Notes under the pieces: generated by a model
Told to the model about the DNA's origin: nothing
What the model saw: the letters and a program-made list of their open reading frames with translations, nothing else
Database searches by the model: none
Shown: piece after piece, positions 1 through 5,884 of the stretch
Layout of the letters: the number at the start of each line of letters is the position of its first letter
Numbering within the stretch: position 1 is the first letter of the stretch
Assembly: GCA_030550075.1 (NCBI GenBank)
Contig: JAUQQB010000189.1
Coordinates: forward strand, 1-5,928
Origin: Chloroflexota bacterium
Lineage (GTDB): Bacteria > Chloroflexota > Anaerolineae > Thermoflexales > Thermoflexaceae
Length of the DNA: 5,928 nt
Reading direction: 5' to 3'
Made by a program: the position numbers and the translations under genes

Positions 1-96
1 GGATTTCTCTCCCCCCTCCCCACGGCCCAACGGGCCGTGGGGAGGGGGGAGAAAGGGGGGTGGGGCTATTCCGTCCCACCTTTAGAGCTTTCAACT
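1..96 (+). repeat. Partial MITE-like element, copy 1 (hairpin plus right flank)
   Basis: Bases 57-96 match bases 3272-3311 of the complete element downstream at 38 of 40 positions, ending in the shared string CTTTAGAGCTTTCAACT. To its left is a perfect 21-bp inverted repeat (arms 8-28 and 32-52, loop AAC). The complete element also has a hairpin at this place, but with a different sequence. The left end lies outside the window. On the right, homology stops inside the terminal inverted repeat: after AACT at 93-96 the sequence reads AGTGAAAATG instead of GCGTAACTCC, so the right terminus is lost, replaced or of another type. The hairpin has no T-run on either side, so it does not look like an intrinsic terminator. 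Probably a non-mobile relic. Confidence 0.7.
39..65 (+). other. Potential G-quadruplex run
   Basis: Four G-runs of 4, 6, 6 and 4 guanines (39-42, 44-49, 55-60, 62-65) are separated by loops of 1, 5 and 1 nt on the plus strand, which fits the usual quadruplex pattern. The first two runs are also the right arm of the 8-52 hairpin, so hairpin and quadruplex would be competing structures. Folding is inferred from pattern only. Confidence 0.5.
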
Positions 97-139
97 AGTG
101 AAAATGGGGGTGGGGTTCAGATCCGTGAAAGGCACGGGG

Positions 140-178
140 TCTCTCTCCTTGTGACCCGAAGGGCCATAAGGAGAGAGG
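140..178. repeat. Imperfect inverted repeat with GAA triloop
   Basis: Arms 140-157 and 161-178 pair over 18 positions with one A/C mismatch (154/164) and two G/T wobbles, closing on a GAA loop (158-160). The apex CCGAAGG is identical to the apex of the hairpin in the complete element at 3216-3262, but the stem differs and no terminal inverted repeat is visible around it. No T-run follows on either strand, so a terminator is unlikely. The rest of 97-244 holds G-rich sequence (GGGGGTGGGG at 106-115) and the leader of the next gene; I see no convincing promoter in it. Confidence 0.6.
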
Positions 179-229
179 GGATCCGGGAATTCTCCTTTGC
201 TGAATGTCCGCTGAGTTATGGGGTCTGAC

Positions 230-237
230 GAGGGTGA
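230..237 (+). promoter_or_regulatory. Ribosome binding site deciding the start at 245
   Basis: GAGGGTGA ends 7 nt before ATG 245. It resembles the AGGAGGTGA anti-16S complement and lies inside the longer reading frame that could begin at ATG 218. The 218 start has no comparable site, and its extra nine residues (MGSDEGDRA) precede the conserved first strand. Confidence 0.6.
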
Positions 238-244
238 CCGCGCC

Positions 245-790
245 ATGGCGGAGCCGATCCGGCTTTTCGTGACCAGCAGCCCGGAGTTAGAGGCAGAGCG
301 CGAGATCGTGGGGCAGGTGGTGGCCGGGCTTCCCGTTCGATTGGGGTGGGAAATCCGGCATACCCCCCGGCCCGGCGAGGCGCTGGCTTCTGCCCTGGAG
401 GCGGTGGGGGCGGCGCATCTTTACGTGTTCATTTTGGGTATGGATTACTCGGCCCCCATGGGGCTGGAGTGGGCACGAGCGGTTCGGGCGGAGAAGCGAA
501 AGCTGATCTTTGTGAAAGAGGTGGCCCACAGTCCGGCAGCGGCCATGTGGCTCAGCGATCACGGCGAAAAGGTGGGTTGGATCTCCTTCGATTCCCTGCC
601 TGCCTTCCGGCTTGTCTTTGAGCGTCAGCTGATCCGCGCGCTGTTAGATCTGGCGGAGACGTTGCGCCTGCATCTGGATGAGATCGAGGGGTTGACAGCG
701 CGGCTGAAGGCGCTGGAGGAGGCGTCACCAGAAGCCCCAACCATCGCCCACGGGGCGGAACGCAGCGCGATCATCCTGGGGGAGCGTTAG
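245..790 (+). CDS. DUF4062/TIR-like domain protein
   Basis: 181 residues, probably cytoplasmic, with no signal peptide or membrane segment. The N-terminus reads IRLFVTSSPELEAERE (residues 5-20), the pattern of DUF4062: a short hydrophobic strand, a Ser-Ser turn and an acidic-basic helix. A second strand, HLYVFILGMDY (58-68), is followed by GLEWARAV (73-80) and KLIFVKE (86-92), the usual layout of a helix carrying a conserved Glu (here E75) and then a strand. DUF4062 is distantly related to TIR/Toll-like nucleotide-binding folds and usually sits at the front of large signalling ATPases with NACHT, WD40 or TPR parts. Here it stands alone, with a heptad-like helical stretch (about 129-159) and a short tail. 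The start at 245 is chosen for its ribosome binding site; ATG 218 is the alternative. The next gene follows after 158 bp on the same strand. Catalytic activity, for example NAD hydrolysis, is speculation. The family call is fairly secure; the function is unknown. Confidence 0.72.
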   Translation: MAEPIRLFVTSSPELEAEREIVGQVVAGLPVRLGWEIRHTPRPGEALASALEAVGAAHLYVFILGMDYSAPMGLEWARAVRAEKRKLIFVKEVAHSPAAAMWLSDHGEKVGWISFDSLPAFRLVFERQLIRALLDLAETLRLHLDEIEGLTARLKALEEASPEAPTIAHGAERSAIILGER

Positions 791-948
791 GGAGATGGTG
801 CTTCCCCGGGTTTGGGATCGGGCAGACCGCTGAAGCCGGCCTGCCCCGGCCCTCAGAGCATCTTCCCTCGAGCCGTGGAAGCTTCCATGGGCTCCTCCGA
901 CAGGGCTCGCCGCATTCACCCTTTCTGAATTCCATGCACAGGTCGGCG

Positions 949-1680
949 ATGAGCGCAGCAGGCCCTCGATGCTGGATCGGAACATCTGGATGGATCTACC
1001 CGCACTGGCGGGGGGTCTTTTACCCGGACGCCCTCCCACAGAGCCAGTGGTTCTCGCATTACGCGGCTCACTTTGACACCGTGGAGATCAACAACACCTT
1101 CTACCGTCTGCCTTCTGAAACCGCTTTCGATCGCTGGAGGGAACAGGCCCCTGCAGGCTTCCGTTACGCCATCAAGGCGAATCGTTACCTCACCCACATC
1201 CGCCGCCTGAAGGATTGCGTGGAGCCTCTAACGCGGTTCCTGGAGCGGGCCCGGCGCCTGGGGGATCGCCTGGGCCCGATCCTCTATCAGCTTCCTCCAG
1301 GCTGGGGGGCTGACCCCGATCGCCTGGCCGCGTTTGCCGCCCTTCTTCCCAGGGATCTTCTCCACGTGTTCGAGTTCCGGGATCCCCGATGGTTTGTGGA
1401 GCCCGTACGCGCGACGCTGGAGCGCTATCACCTGTCCTTTTGCCTCTTCGATATGCCGGGTCTCTCCCCTCCGCTCTGGGTCACCGGGCCGATCGTCTAT
1501 ATTCGTTTCCATGGGTCCACGGCGCTCTACGCCGGCCGTTATAGCTGGGAGGAACTGGCCCTCTGGGCGGAGCGGATCCGGGGTTTCCTTCAGGCAGGCC
1601 ACGAAGTCTATGTCTACTTTAACAATGATGCTTTCGGGCATGCGGTGATCAATACGATGGAGCTGCGCGAGATGCTGTGA
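949..1680 (+). CDS. DUF72 (YecE-like) TIM-barrel family protein
   Basis: 243 residues, the normal length for the family. Landmarks from the N-terminus: IGTSGW (10-15), VEINNTFYRLPS (45-56), YAIKANRYLTH (73-83), ILYQLPP (111-117), FEFRDPRW (141-148), YIRFHG (184-189) and the C-terminal YFNNDAFGHAV (223-233). These span the whole DUF72 domain, so the gene looks intact. The family adopts a TIM-barrel-like fold; its biochemical role is not established. ATG 949 is preferred because AGG (940-942) lies 6 nt upstream and the protein then begins just before the first conserved block. ATG 934 is in frame, adds MHRSA and has no visible ribosome binding site. The 158 bp upstream hold no clear promoter or terminator. 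The stop codon is 31 bp from the stop of radA on the opposite strand. Family assignment is firm, exact start less so. Confidence 0.9.
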   Translation: MSAAGPRCWIGTSGWIYPHWRGVFYPDALPQSQWFSHYAAHFDTVEINNTFYRLPSETAFDRWREQAPAGFRYAIKANRYLTHIRRLKDCVEPLTRFLERARRLGDRLGPILYQLPPGWGADPDRLAAFAALLPRDLLHVFEFRDPRWFVEPVRATLERYHLSFCLFDMPGLSPPLWVTGPIVYIRFHGSTALYAGRYSWEELALWAERIRGFLQAGHEVYVYFNNDAFGHAVINTMELREML

Positions 1681-1711
1681 GGCCTTTGGATGGGAACCCG
1701 CATGGGCTTTT

Positions 1712-3076
1712 TTATCCGGCGAACACGATGGGAAGGGCCTCGGCAAGTGTTCGCACGGGGAGCAATGTGAGATCCGCCGGGACCTCGCGAGGCCGACGGA
1801 CCGTGCGGGGCAGAAGGCAGCGTCGGAAACCGAGCTTGGCCGCTTCCGCCAGGCGCAGCTCCAGGTGGCCCACCGCGCGCAGCTCCCCGGAGAGGCCCAC
1901 TTCCCCGATAAACACCATATCCGGAGGCAGCGGGCGATCCCGGGCCGAGGAGACAATAGCCATCGCCACTGCCAGGTCCGCTGCCGGCTCATCCACCCGC
2001 AGGCCGCCGACCACGTTCACGAACAGATCGTGATCGTGCAAACGCAGGCCCACCCGTTTGGTCAGCACCGCGACCAGCAGGAGCAGGCGATAGGGATCCA
2101 CGCCGTTGGCAGTGCGGCGGGCCGTCCCTGGCGGTGCCGGGCTGACCAGGGCCTGGATCTCCACCAGCAGCGGGCGGGTGCCCTCCATGGTCACGGCCAC
2201 GGCGGAGCCGGAGGCCTGGACCAGGCGCTCGGCCAGGAAGAGCTCGGAAGGATTGGGCACCTCCGCCATCCCATCCCCTCGCATCTCGAAGACTCCCACC
2301 TCTGAGGTGGCGCCGAAGCGGTTCTTCACGCTGCGGAGCATGCGGAAGGCGTGGTAACGATCCCCTTCCAGGTAAAGGACGGTGTCGACGATGTGTTCCA
2401 GGAGCTTCGGTCCCGCGATCAATCCAGCTTTCGTCACGTGGCCGATGAGAAAGATCGTGATCCCCAGGTTCTTGGCCAGGGCCTGAAACCGGACGGCGCA
2501 TTCGCGGACCTGGCTGATGCTGCCGGGAGGGGAGGGGATCTCCTCCACGTAAACGGTCTGGATGGAGTCCACGATCACCAGGCGAGGGCGCATCGCCTGG
2601 ATGTGATCCGTGAGGGCTTCCATGCGGGTTTCGTTCAACAGGTAGAGCTGAGGATTATGCAGCCCCAGGCGGTCGGCCCGCATCTTCAGCTGGCCCAGGG
2701 ATTCCTCGCCGGAAATGTAGAGGACGGGGAATTCGGGGCCAGCCATGCGATCGGCCAGTTGCATGAGCAGGGTGGATTTCCCAATGCCTGGATCGCCGGC
2801 GACCAGGATCAGGGAGCCTGGCACCACCCCGCCGCCCAGCACGCGGGCGAATTCCCCGATCGGCAGCGGCCAGCGCTCCACCCCCGTCGCCTCCACGGCA
2901 GGAAGGGGGATCGGCTGGGTCCCGGGCGCCCCTTTAAGGCCGACCGCGCGCACGGAGGGGGAAGGGGTGACCTCTACCAGGGTGTTCCACTCCCCACAAT
3001 CCGGGCAGCGTCCCATCCACTTGGGATGCACCGCGCCGCATTTCTGACAGACATATTGGGTCCGCACTCGGGCCAT
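1712..3076 (-). CDS. radA: DNA repair protein RadA (Sms)
   Basis: 454 residues, close to the usual 450-460. RadA is a RecA-like ATPase that helps process recombination intermediates and extend D-loops during repair. An N-terminal C4 zinc finger (C10, C13, C24, C27) leads into a RecA-type core with Walker A GDPGIGKST (94-102), the ISGEES block (121-126), Walker B LVIVDS (166-171), GHVTKAG (212-218) and the RadA signature KNRFG (251-255). The C-terminal third is the Lon-protease-like domain (NVVGGLRVDEPAADLA, 354-369; GEVGLSGELR near 390); a Pro-Ala-Ala stretch stands where Lon proteases carry the serine nucleophile, as is normal for RadA. The start at 3076 gives MARVRTQYVCQKCG, typical of the family, with GGAG 6 nt upstream. 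The frame is open to ATG 3178, with further ATGs at 3121 and 3115, but the added residues are not RadA-like. Transcribed divergently from the oxidoreductase operon, with a MITE between. No frameshift or missing motif is seen. Confidence 0.96.
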   Translation of the reverse strand: MARVRTQYVCQKCGAVHPKWMGRCPDCGEWNTLVEVTPSPSVRAVGLKGAPGTQPIPLPAVEATGVERWPLPIGEFARVLGGGVVPGSLILVAGDPGIGKSTLLMQLADRMAGPEFPVLYISGEESLGQLKMRADRLGLHNPQLYLLNETRMEALTDHIQAMRPRLVIVDSIQTVYVEEIPSPPGSISQVRECAVRFQALAKNLGITIFLIGHVTKAGLIAGPKLLEHIVDTVLYLEGDRYHAFRMLRSVKNRFGATSEVGVFEMRGDGMAEVPNPSELFLAERLVQASGSAVAVTMEGTRPLLVEIQALVSPAPPGTARRTANGVDPYRLLLLVAVLTKRVGLRLHDHDLFVNVVGGLRVDEPAADLAVAMAIVSSARDRPLPPDMVFIGEVGLSGELRAVGHLELRLAEAAKLGFRRCLLPRTVRRPREVPADLTLLPVRTLAEALPIVFAG

Positions 3077-3082
3077 TGGAAT

Positions 3083-3086
3083 CTCC
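3083..3086 (-). promoter_or_regulatory. Ribosome binding site of radA
   Basis: On the minus strand GGAG is followed by ATTCCA and then ATG at 3076. This spacing supports 3076 over the upstream in-frame ATGs at 3115, 3121 and 3178, which lack a comparable site and would add up to 34 residues before the zinc finger. Confidence 0.6.
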
Positions 3087-3175
3087 AGCGGATCTGCATT
3101 AACTTCCTTTTCCATTTCCATGATAGTCCCAACTCTGTCTGCTGGACTTTGCCTGAGGCAGCCGGCAGGGCTCTT

Positions 3176-3184
3176 CAATAATCT
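3176..3184. repeat. Target-site duplication, left copy
   Basis: CAATAATCT directly precedes the element's left terminus and recurs exactly at 3324-3332 directly after its right terminus. The match extends to a tenth base (T) on both sides, but on the left that T also serves as the first base of the terminal inverted repeat, so the duplication is 9 or 10 bp. Confidence 0.85.
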
Positions 3185-3323
3185 TAGGACTTACGCAGTT
3201 CGTTTCCCTGGGGGCTTTGGGGGCGGAGCGGGGCGCCGAAGGCACCCCGCTCCGCCCCCAAAAAGGATTTTGGGGTGGGGCCATTCCGTTCCACCTTTAG
3301 AGCTTTCAACTGCGTAACTCCTA
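3185..3323. mobile_element. Complete MITE-like element, copy 2 (139 bp)
   Basis: The ends are 16-bp inverted repeats with one mismatch: TAGGACTTACGCAGTT (3185-3200) and AACTGCGTAACTCCTA (3308-3323). Exact copies of CAATAATCT flank it. The interior holds a hairpin with arms 3216-3237 and 3241-3262 (22 positions, one C/A mismatch, GAA loop), then a G-rich stretch and the flank shared with copy 1 (3272-3311). It has no room for a transposase gene, so it must have been moved in trans by an enzyme recognising these ends. A duplication of 9 bp or slightly more is known for several DDE insertion-sequence groups, including parts of the IS4 and IS5 families; which family supplied the enzyme cannot be told from this window. 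It sits between the divergent radA and oxidoreductase genes and may affect their promoters. Confidence 0.88.
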
Positions 3324-3332
3324 CAATAATCT
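3324..3332. repeat. Target-site duplication, right copy
   Basis: CAATAATCT immediately follows the right terminal inverted repeat and is identical to 3176-3184. An exact match at this precise position indicates real insertion, recent enough to leave no decay in the duplication. Confidence 0.85.
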
Positions 3333-3335
3333 TGC

Positions 3336-3349
3336 GGAGTTACACCGTT
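3336..3349 (+). repeat. Degenerate solo copy of the element terminus
   Basis: GGAGTTACACCGTT matches the reverse complement of the right terminus of copy 2 (GGAGTTACGCAGTT) at 12 of 14 positions, only 13 bp beyond that element. The first eight bases also form a perfect inverted repeat with GTAACTCC at 3314-3321 across a 14-nt loop. It may be a remnant of an older insertion, or chance similarity in a short stretch. Confidence 0.35.
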
Positions 3350-3364
3350 AGCCTTCTATCCATT

Positions 3365-3392
3365 GTGGGACAACTGCGAGCAGTTGTCCTAC
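3365..3392. repeat. Palindrome upstream of the oxidoreductase operon
   Basis: GGACAACTG (3368-3376) and CAGTTGTCC (3381-3389) are perfect 9-bp arms around a CGAG loop. One G/T wobble and two more pairs extend the stem to 12 bp (3365-3376 with 3381-3392). It lies about 120 bp before the chosen start of the alpha-subunit gene. There is no T-run after it. It could be an operator for a dimeric regulator, a leader RNA hairpin or another dispersed repeat; the sequence alone does not decide. The remainder of 3393-3512 shows no convincing promoter. Confidence 0.6.
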
Positions 3393-3512
3393 CCCCGAAG
3401 AAGTTTGCTTTCCTGAGCCAATCGTAAGATGATCCTATCGGGAGGGGCCGGGCGGGGAAGAAAGCCTTTCCCGAAATCTATCCGCATATCCGATTTCGGA
3501 GCGGCGCCTCCT

Positions 3513-4619
3513 ATGGATTCCCATCGGGTTCTCCTGGATGGCTCTCGTCTGGTGGTGGAATCCTGCGTCCGCGCAGGAGCGAACGTTTACGTCGGATATC
3601 CGATCACCCCGGCGAGCCTGATCTTCTCCTACGCCAGCCGCCGCTTCCCCATTGCCCTGCCGGCTCCCGATGAGATCACCGCCTTGCAGTGGATGGCCGG
3701 CCTCTCCGCCGCCGGTTATCTCCCGGTAACTGCCACCTCGTTCCCGGGCTTCGCCCTGATGGTCGAGTCGATCAATATGGCCTATATGATGGAGCTCCCG
3801 ATGCTGATCATCCTCGTCCAGCGGCTTGGGCCATCCACCGGGACCGCGACGGCGGGTGCGCAGGGGGATCTGCTGTTGCTGGATGGGTTGATCTCCGGCG
3901 GCTATCCCCTTCCCGTCCTCTGCATCTCGGATCTGAAGGATTGCTGGCTCCTGCCGCCGGTGGCCTTGCGGGCCGCTGTGGAGATGCGTGCGCCCGTGGT
4001 GCTTCTTAGCTCCAAGGAAATGGTGATGACCCAGGCCAGCTTCGACCTGAACCAGTTGCCGGAGATCGAGCCGGTGCGTCGGGTTTTTCACCATGGCCCG
4101 GACCCTTATCGCCCGTATGATCCCGGCGATGGCCTGGTTCCTCCCTTTCTACCTGTTGGCAGCGATCATGCCGTGGTCCGACTGAACGCTTCCACCCATG
4201 ATCGTTCCGGCCTCCTCCAGCACACCAGCGAGGAGGCGATGGCCAACACCCGGCGTCTGGGGGAAAAGGTGGAGGCGCTGATGCCGATTCTCTATTACCT
4301 CGATGAGCAGGAGGGAGCCCGGACGCTGGTGGTGAGTTACGACATCACCAGCGGAGCGGCCCAGGAGGCTGTAAAGATGCTTCGGGCTCAAGGGGTCCCG
4401 GTTTCCTTCCTCCTGGCCCGCACGCTCCTGCCGGTCCCGGCGATTTATTACGAAGTGATGGATCGCTATTCGCGGGTGGTGATCGCGGAGGAGAACGCCC
4501 AGGGACAGTTCGCCCGGTTGCTCTTCGGCCGACGGATCCCCCCGAACATCCGTCTGGTCGGCGCGGTGGGGCGGATGGTGCGCCCTGAGGAGATCGCTCG
4601 GGAGGTCCTTGCCCCATGA
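3513..4619 (+). CDS. 2-oxoacid:ferredoxin oxidoreductase, alpha subunit
   Basis: 368 residues, the size of stand-alone KorA/VorA-type alpha subunits. With the beta-gamma protein encoded next, it should convert a 2-oxoacid and CoA to acyl-CoA, CO2 and reduced ferredoxin in the cytoplasm. The pyrimidine-binding domain shows the family motif YPITP (29-33), a Glu in DEITALQ (E54) at the place of the thiamine-diphosphate-activating Glu, TATSFPGFALMVE (73-85) and QRLGPSTGTATAGAQGD (103-119). The second half carries the transketolase C-terminal-like part: SYDITSGAAQEAV, then LLPVP and VIAEENAQGQFARLL. The start at 3513 has GGAG 11 nt upstream and begins right before the conserved domain. ATG 3429 is in frame but adds 28 residues unlike the family. 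It overlaps the next gene by 4 bp. Which 2-oxoacid is used (2-oxoglutarate, pyruvate, branched-chain) cannot be told. Confidence 0.9.
   Translation: MDSHRVLLDGSRLVVESCVRAGANVYVGYPITPASLIFSYASRRFPIALPAPDEITALQWMAGLSAAGYLPVTATSFPGFALMVESINMAYMMELPMLIILVQRLGPSTGTATAGAQGDLLLLDGLISGGYPLPVLCISDLKDCWLLPPVALRAAVEMRAPVVLLSSKEMVMTQASFDLNQLPEIEPVRRVFHHGPDPYRPYDPGDGLVPPFLPVGSDHAVVRLNASTHDRSGLLQHTSEEAMANTRRLGEKVEALMPILYYLDEQEGARTLVVSYDITSGAAQEAVKMLRAQGVPVSFLLARTLLPVPAIYYEVMDRYSRVVIAEENAQGQFARLLFGRRIPPNIRLVGAVGRMVRPEEIAREVLAP
4601..4605 (+). promoter_or_regulatory. Ribosome binding site and ATGA coupling of the second operon gene
   Basis: GGAGG lies 10 nt before ATG 4616, inside the last codons of the alpha-subunit gene. 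The start codon overlaps the alpha stop as ATGA (4616-4619), an arrangement that favours translational coupling and equal amounts of two subunits of one complex. Confidence 0.7.
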
Positions 4620-5881
4620 GCATCTTCCTCACCCGTCCAGAGCTTCCATTTTGCAAAGGCTGTGGGCATCACCATGTGGTTCGCAGCACCGTGAGGGCCC
4701 TGGAGGCCATGGGGGTGAGGCCCACCGATGTGGTCCTGGTGACAGACATCGGTTGCCACGGCATTGTGGATGGCCACTTCGCCACCCATACGGTTCATGG
4801 GCTCCATGGCCGCTCGGTGGCCCTGGCGGCCGGGATCGCGATGGGGCTTCCTCCCGGCAAGAAGGTAATTGTCTACATCGGAGATGGCGGGGCGACGATC
4901 GGCCTGCAGCATATCCTCGAGGCGGCGCGGATGAACGTCGATCTGACCGTGGTGGTGCACAACAATATGCTTTACGGGATGACCGGTGGCCAGCCCAGCA
5001 GCCTGACGCCCCGCGGCTTCCGCACCGCGATCACCCCGGATGGATCCCCTCTCCCGCATCACGATCTCTGCCGGCTGGTTTATGACGCAGGGGCCTCTTA
5101 CGTTGCCCGGGTTCTCGGTGTGGGGGATTTCTCGGAGGTCCTTCGTCAGGCCCTGGAGGTGGAAGGCTTCGCGCTCGTGGAGGTCCTGGAGCTTTGCACC
5201 AGTTATGGGGTGAAATGGAACCCCGGGTTGCGGCTGAAAGCGCTGGCCGAGGAAACCGGTTATACCCTCGGGGTGTGGACCCGTCCCCCACGCCCGGTTT
5301 TCCGTTTGCGGGCTGTAGCGGAGAAGCCCCTGGGCCCACGCGGGGTGGGATTGCTGGACCTGCCTCCGGTGGAGGTTCGGTTCTCCTCCCCGCTGGAGGG
5401 GCGCTGGACGCTGATCCTGAGCGGCTCAGCGGGGGAAGGGGTTCAGCAGGCGGCGGAGATCCTGGCGCGGGCCGCGATGGCCGCTGGCCTCCATGTGACG
5501 AAGAAAGGCAGCTATCCCGTGACCGTCGGGGTTGGTTTTTCGACAGCGGAGGTGATCCTTTCCCGTTCCCCGATTTTTTATCATGGCGTCCATGAGCCGG
5601 ACGCCGTGGTGATCACCTCGATGGATGGGTTGCAGGATCAACAGGATCGGATCCGGGGGATGCGACGAGGGGTGCTCTGGCTGGATGCCTCGCTGCCGAC
5701 CCCAGAAACAGGGATGGAGGTCCGGATCCGGGACTTCCGGGGGCACGCGGGCGCGCGGTATGCGGCCCTTTACGCTGTGTGGACGGTCCTCCAGGAAACA
5801 GGGACCCTCCCTCCTGCGGCCCTCCTGGAGACGGTGCGGGGGAGTCCACTGGCCGATCGGATTCCAGTGAAAATGTTTTAG
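4616..5881 (+). CDS. 2-oxoacid:ferredoxin oxidoreductase, fused beta-gamma subunit
   Basis: 421 residues in two parts. The beta part (about 1-215) binds thiamine diphosphate and one 4Fe-4S cluster: CKGCGH (C13, C16), C47 in IGCHG and C194 in LELCTSY match the four cluster cysteines known from this family. The diphosphate/Mg motif is GDGGATIG (89-96) followed by NNMLYGMTGGQPSS (116-129). After a linker (about 216-262) comes a gamma-type domain: LSGSAGEGVQQAAEILARAA (268-287), then KKGSYPVTVGVGFSTAEVILS (the SYGPE-RGG-like region) and HEPDAVVITS. Separate beta subunits are roughly 280-300 residues and gamma about 180, so this is a compact fusion. Many organisms fuse gamma to alpha instead. No 2x4Fe-4S ferredoxin (delta) domain is present, so electrons should pass to a separate ferredoxin. 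CKGCG replaces the common CPGCG. The stop codon is 3 bp before an inserted element. Confidence 0.88.
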   Translation: MSIFLTRPELPFCKGCGHHHVVRSTVRALEAMGVRPTDVVLVTDIGCHGIVDGHFATHTVHGLHGRSVALAAGIAMGLPPGKKVIVYIGDGGATIGLQHILEAARMNVDLTVVVHNNMLYGMTGGQPSSLTPRGFRTAITPDGSPLPHHDLCRLVYDAGASYVARVLGVGDFSEVLRQALEVEGFALVEVLELCTSYGVKWNPGLRLKALAEETGYTLGVWTRPPRPVFRLRAVAEKPLGPRGVGLLDLPPVEVRFSSPLEGRWTLILSGSAGEGVQQAAEILARAAMAAGLHVTKKGSYPVTVGVGFSTAEVILSRSPIFYHGVHEPDAVVITSMDGLQDQQDRIRGMRRGVLWLDASLPTPETGMEVRIRDFRGHAGARYAALYAVWTVLQETGTLPPAALLETVRGSPLADRIPVKMF

Positions 5882-5884
5882 ATT

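Noticed and set aside
8..52. Hairpin as an intrinsic terminator of a gene upstream of the window
   Set aside because: No T-run follows on the plus strand (GAAAGGGG) or the minus strand (AAATCC).
1697..1713. Possible intrinsic terminator between the DUF72 gene and radA: CCC GCAT GGG followed by C and six T
   Set aside because: The stem is only three pairs and cannot be extended without mismatches, so the T-run alone is weak evidence.
1228..1992. Long minus-strand open frame over the DUF72 gene and the end of radA
   Set aside because: It lies antisense to a well-conserved gene, overlaps radA in another frame and its translation resembles no family; a by-product of high GC.
3120..3125. TATCAT on the minus strand as a -10 box for radA
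   Set aside because: The hexamer 17 bp upstream (AGTCCA) does not resemble a -35 box; not enough to call a promoter.
2351..3181. Long plus-strand open frame antisense to radA
   Set aside because: The opposite strand has complete RadA motifs; the plus-strand translation has no recognisable domain.
3405..3430. TTGCTT and TAAGAT as a promoter for the oxidoreductase operon
   Set aside because: The spacing is only 14 bp, too short for a normal sigma-70 type promoter.
3429..3512. N-terminal extension of the alpha subunit starting at ATG 3429
   Set aside because: The extra 28 residues are unlike the family, and a ribosome binding site favours ATG 3513.
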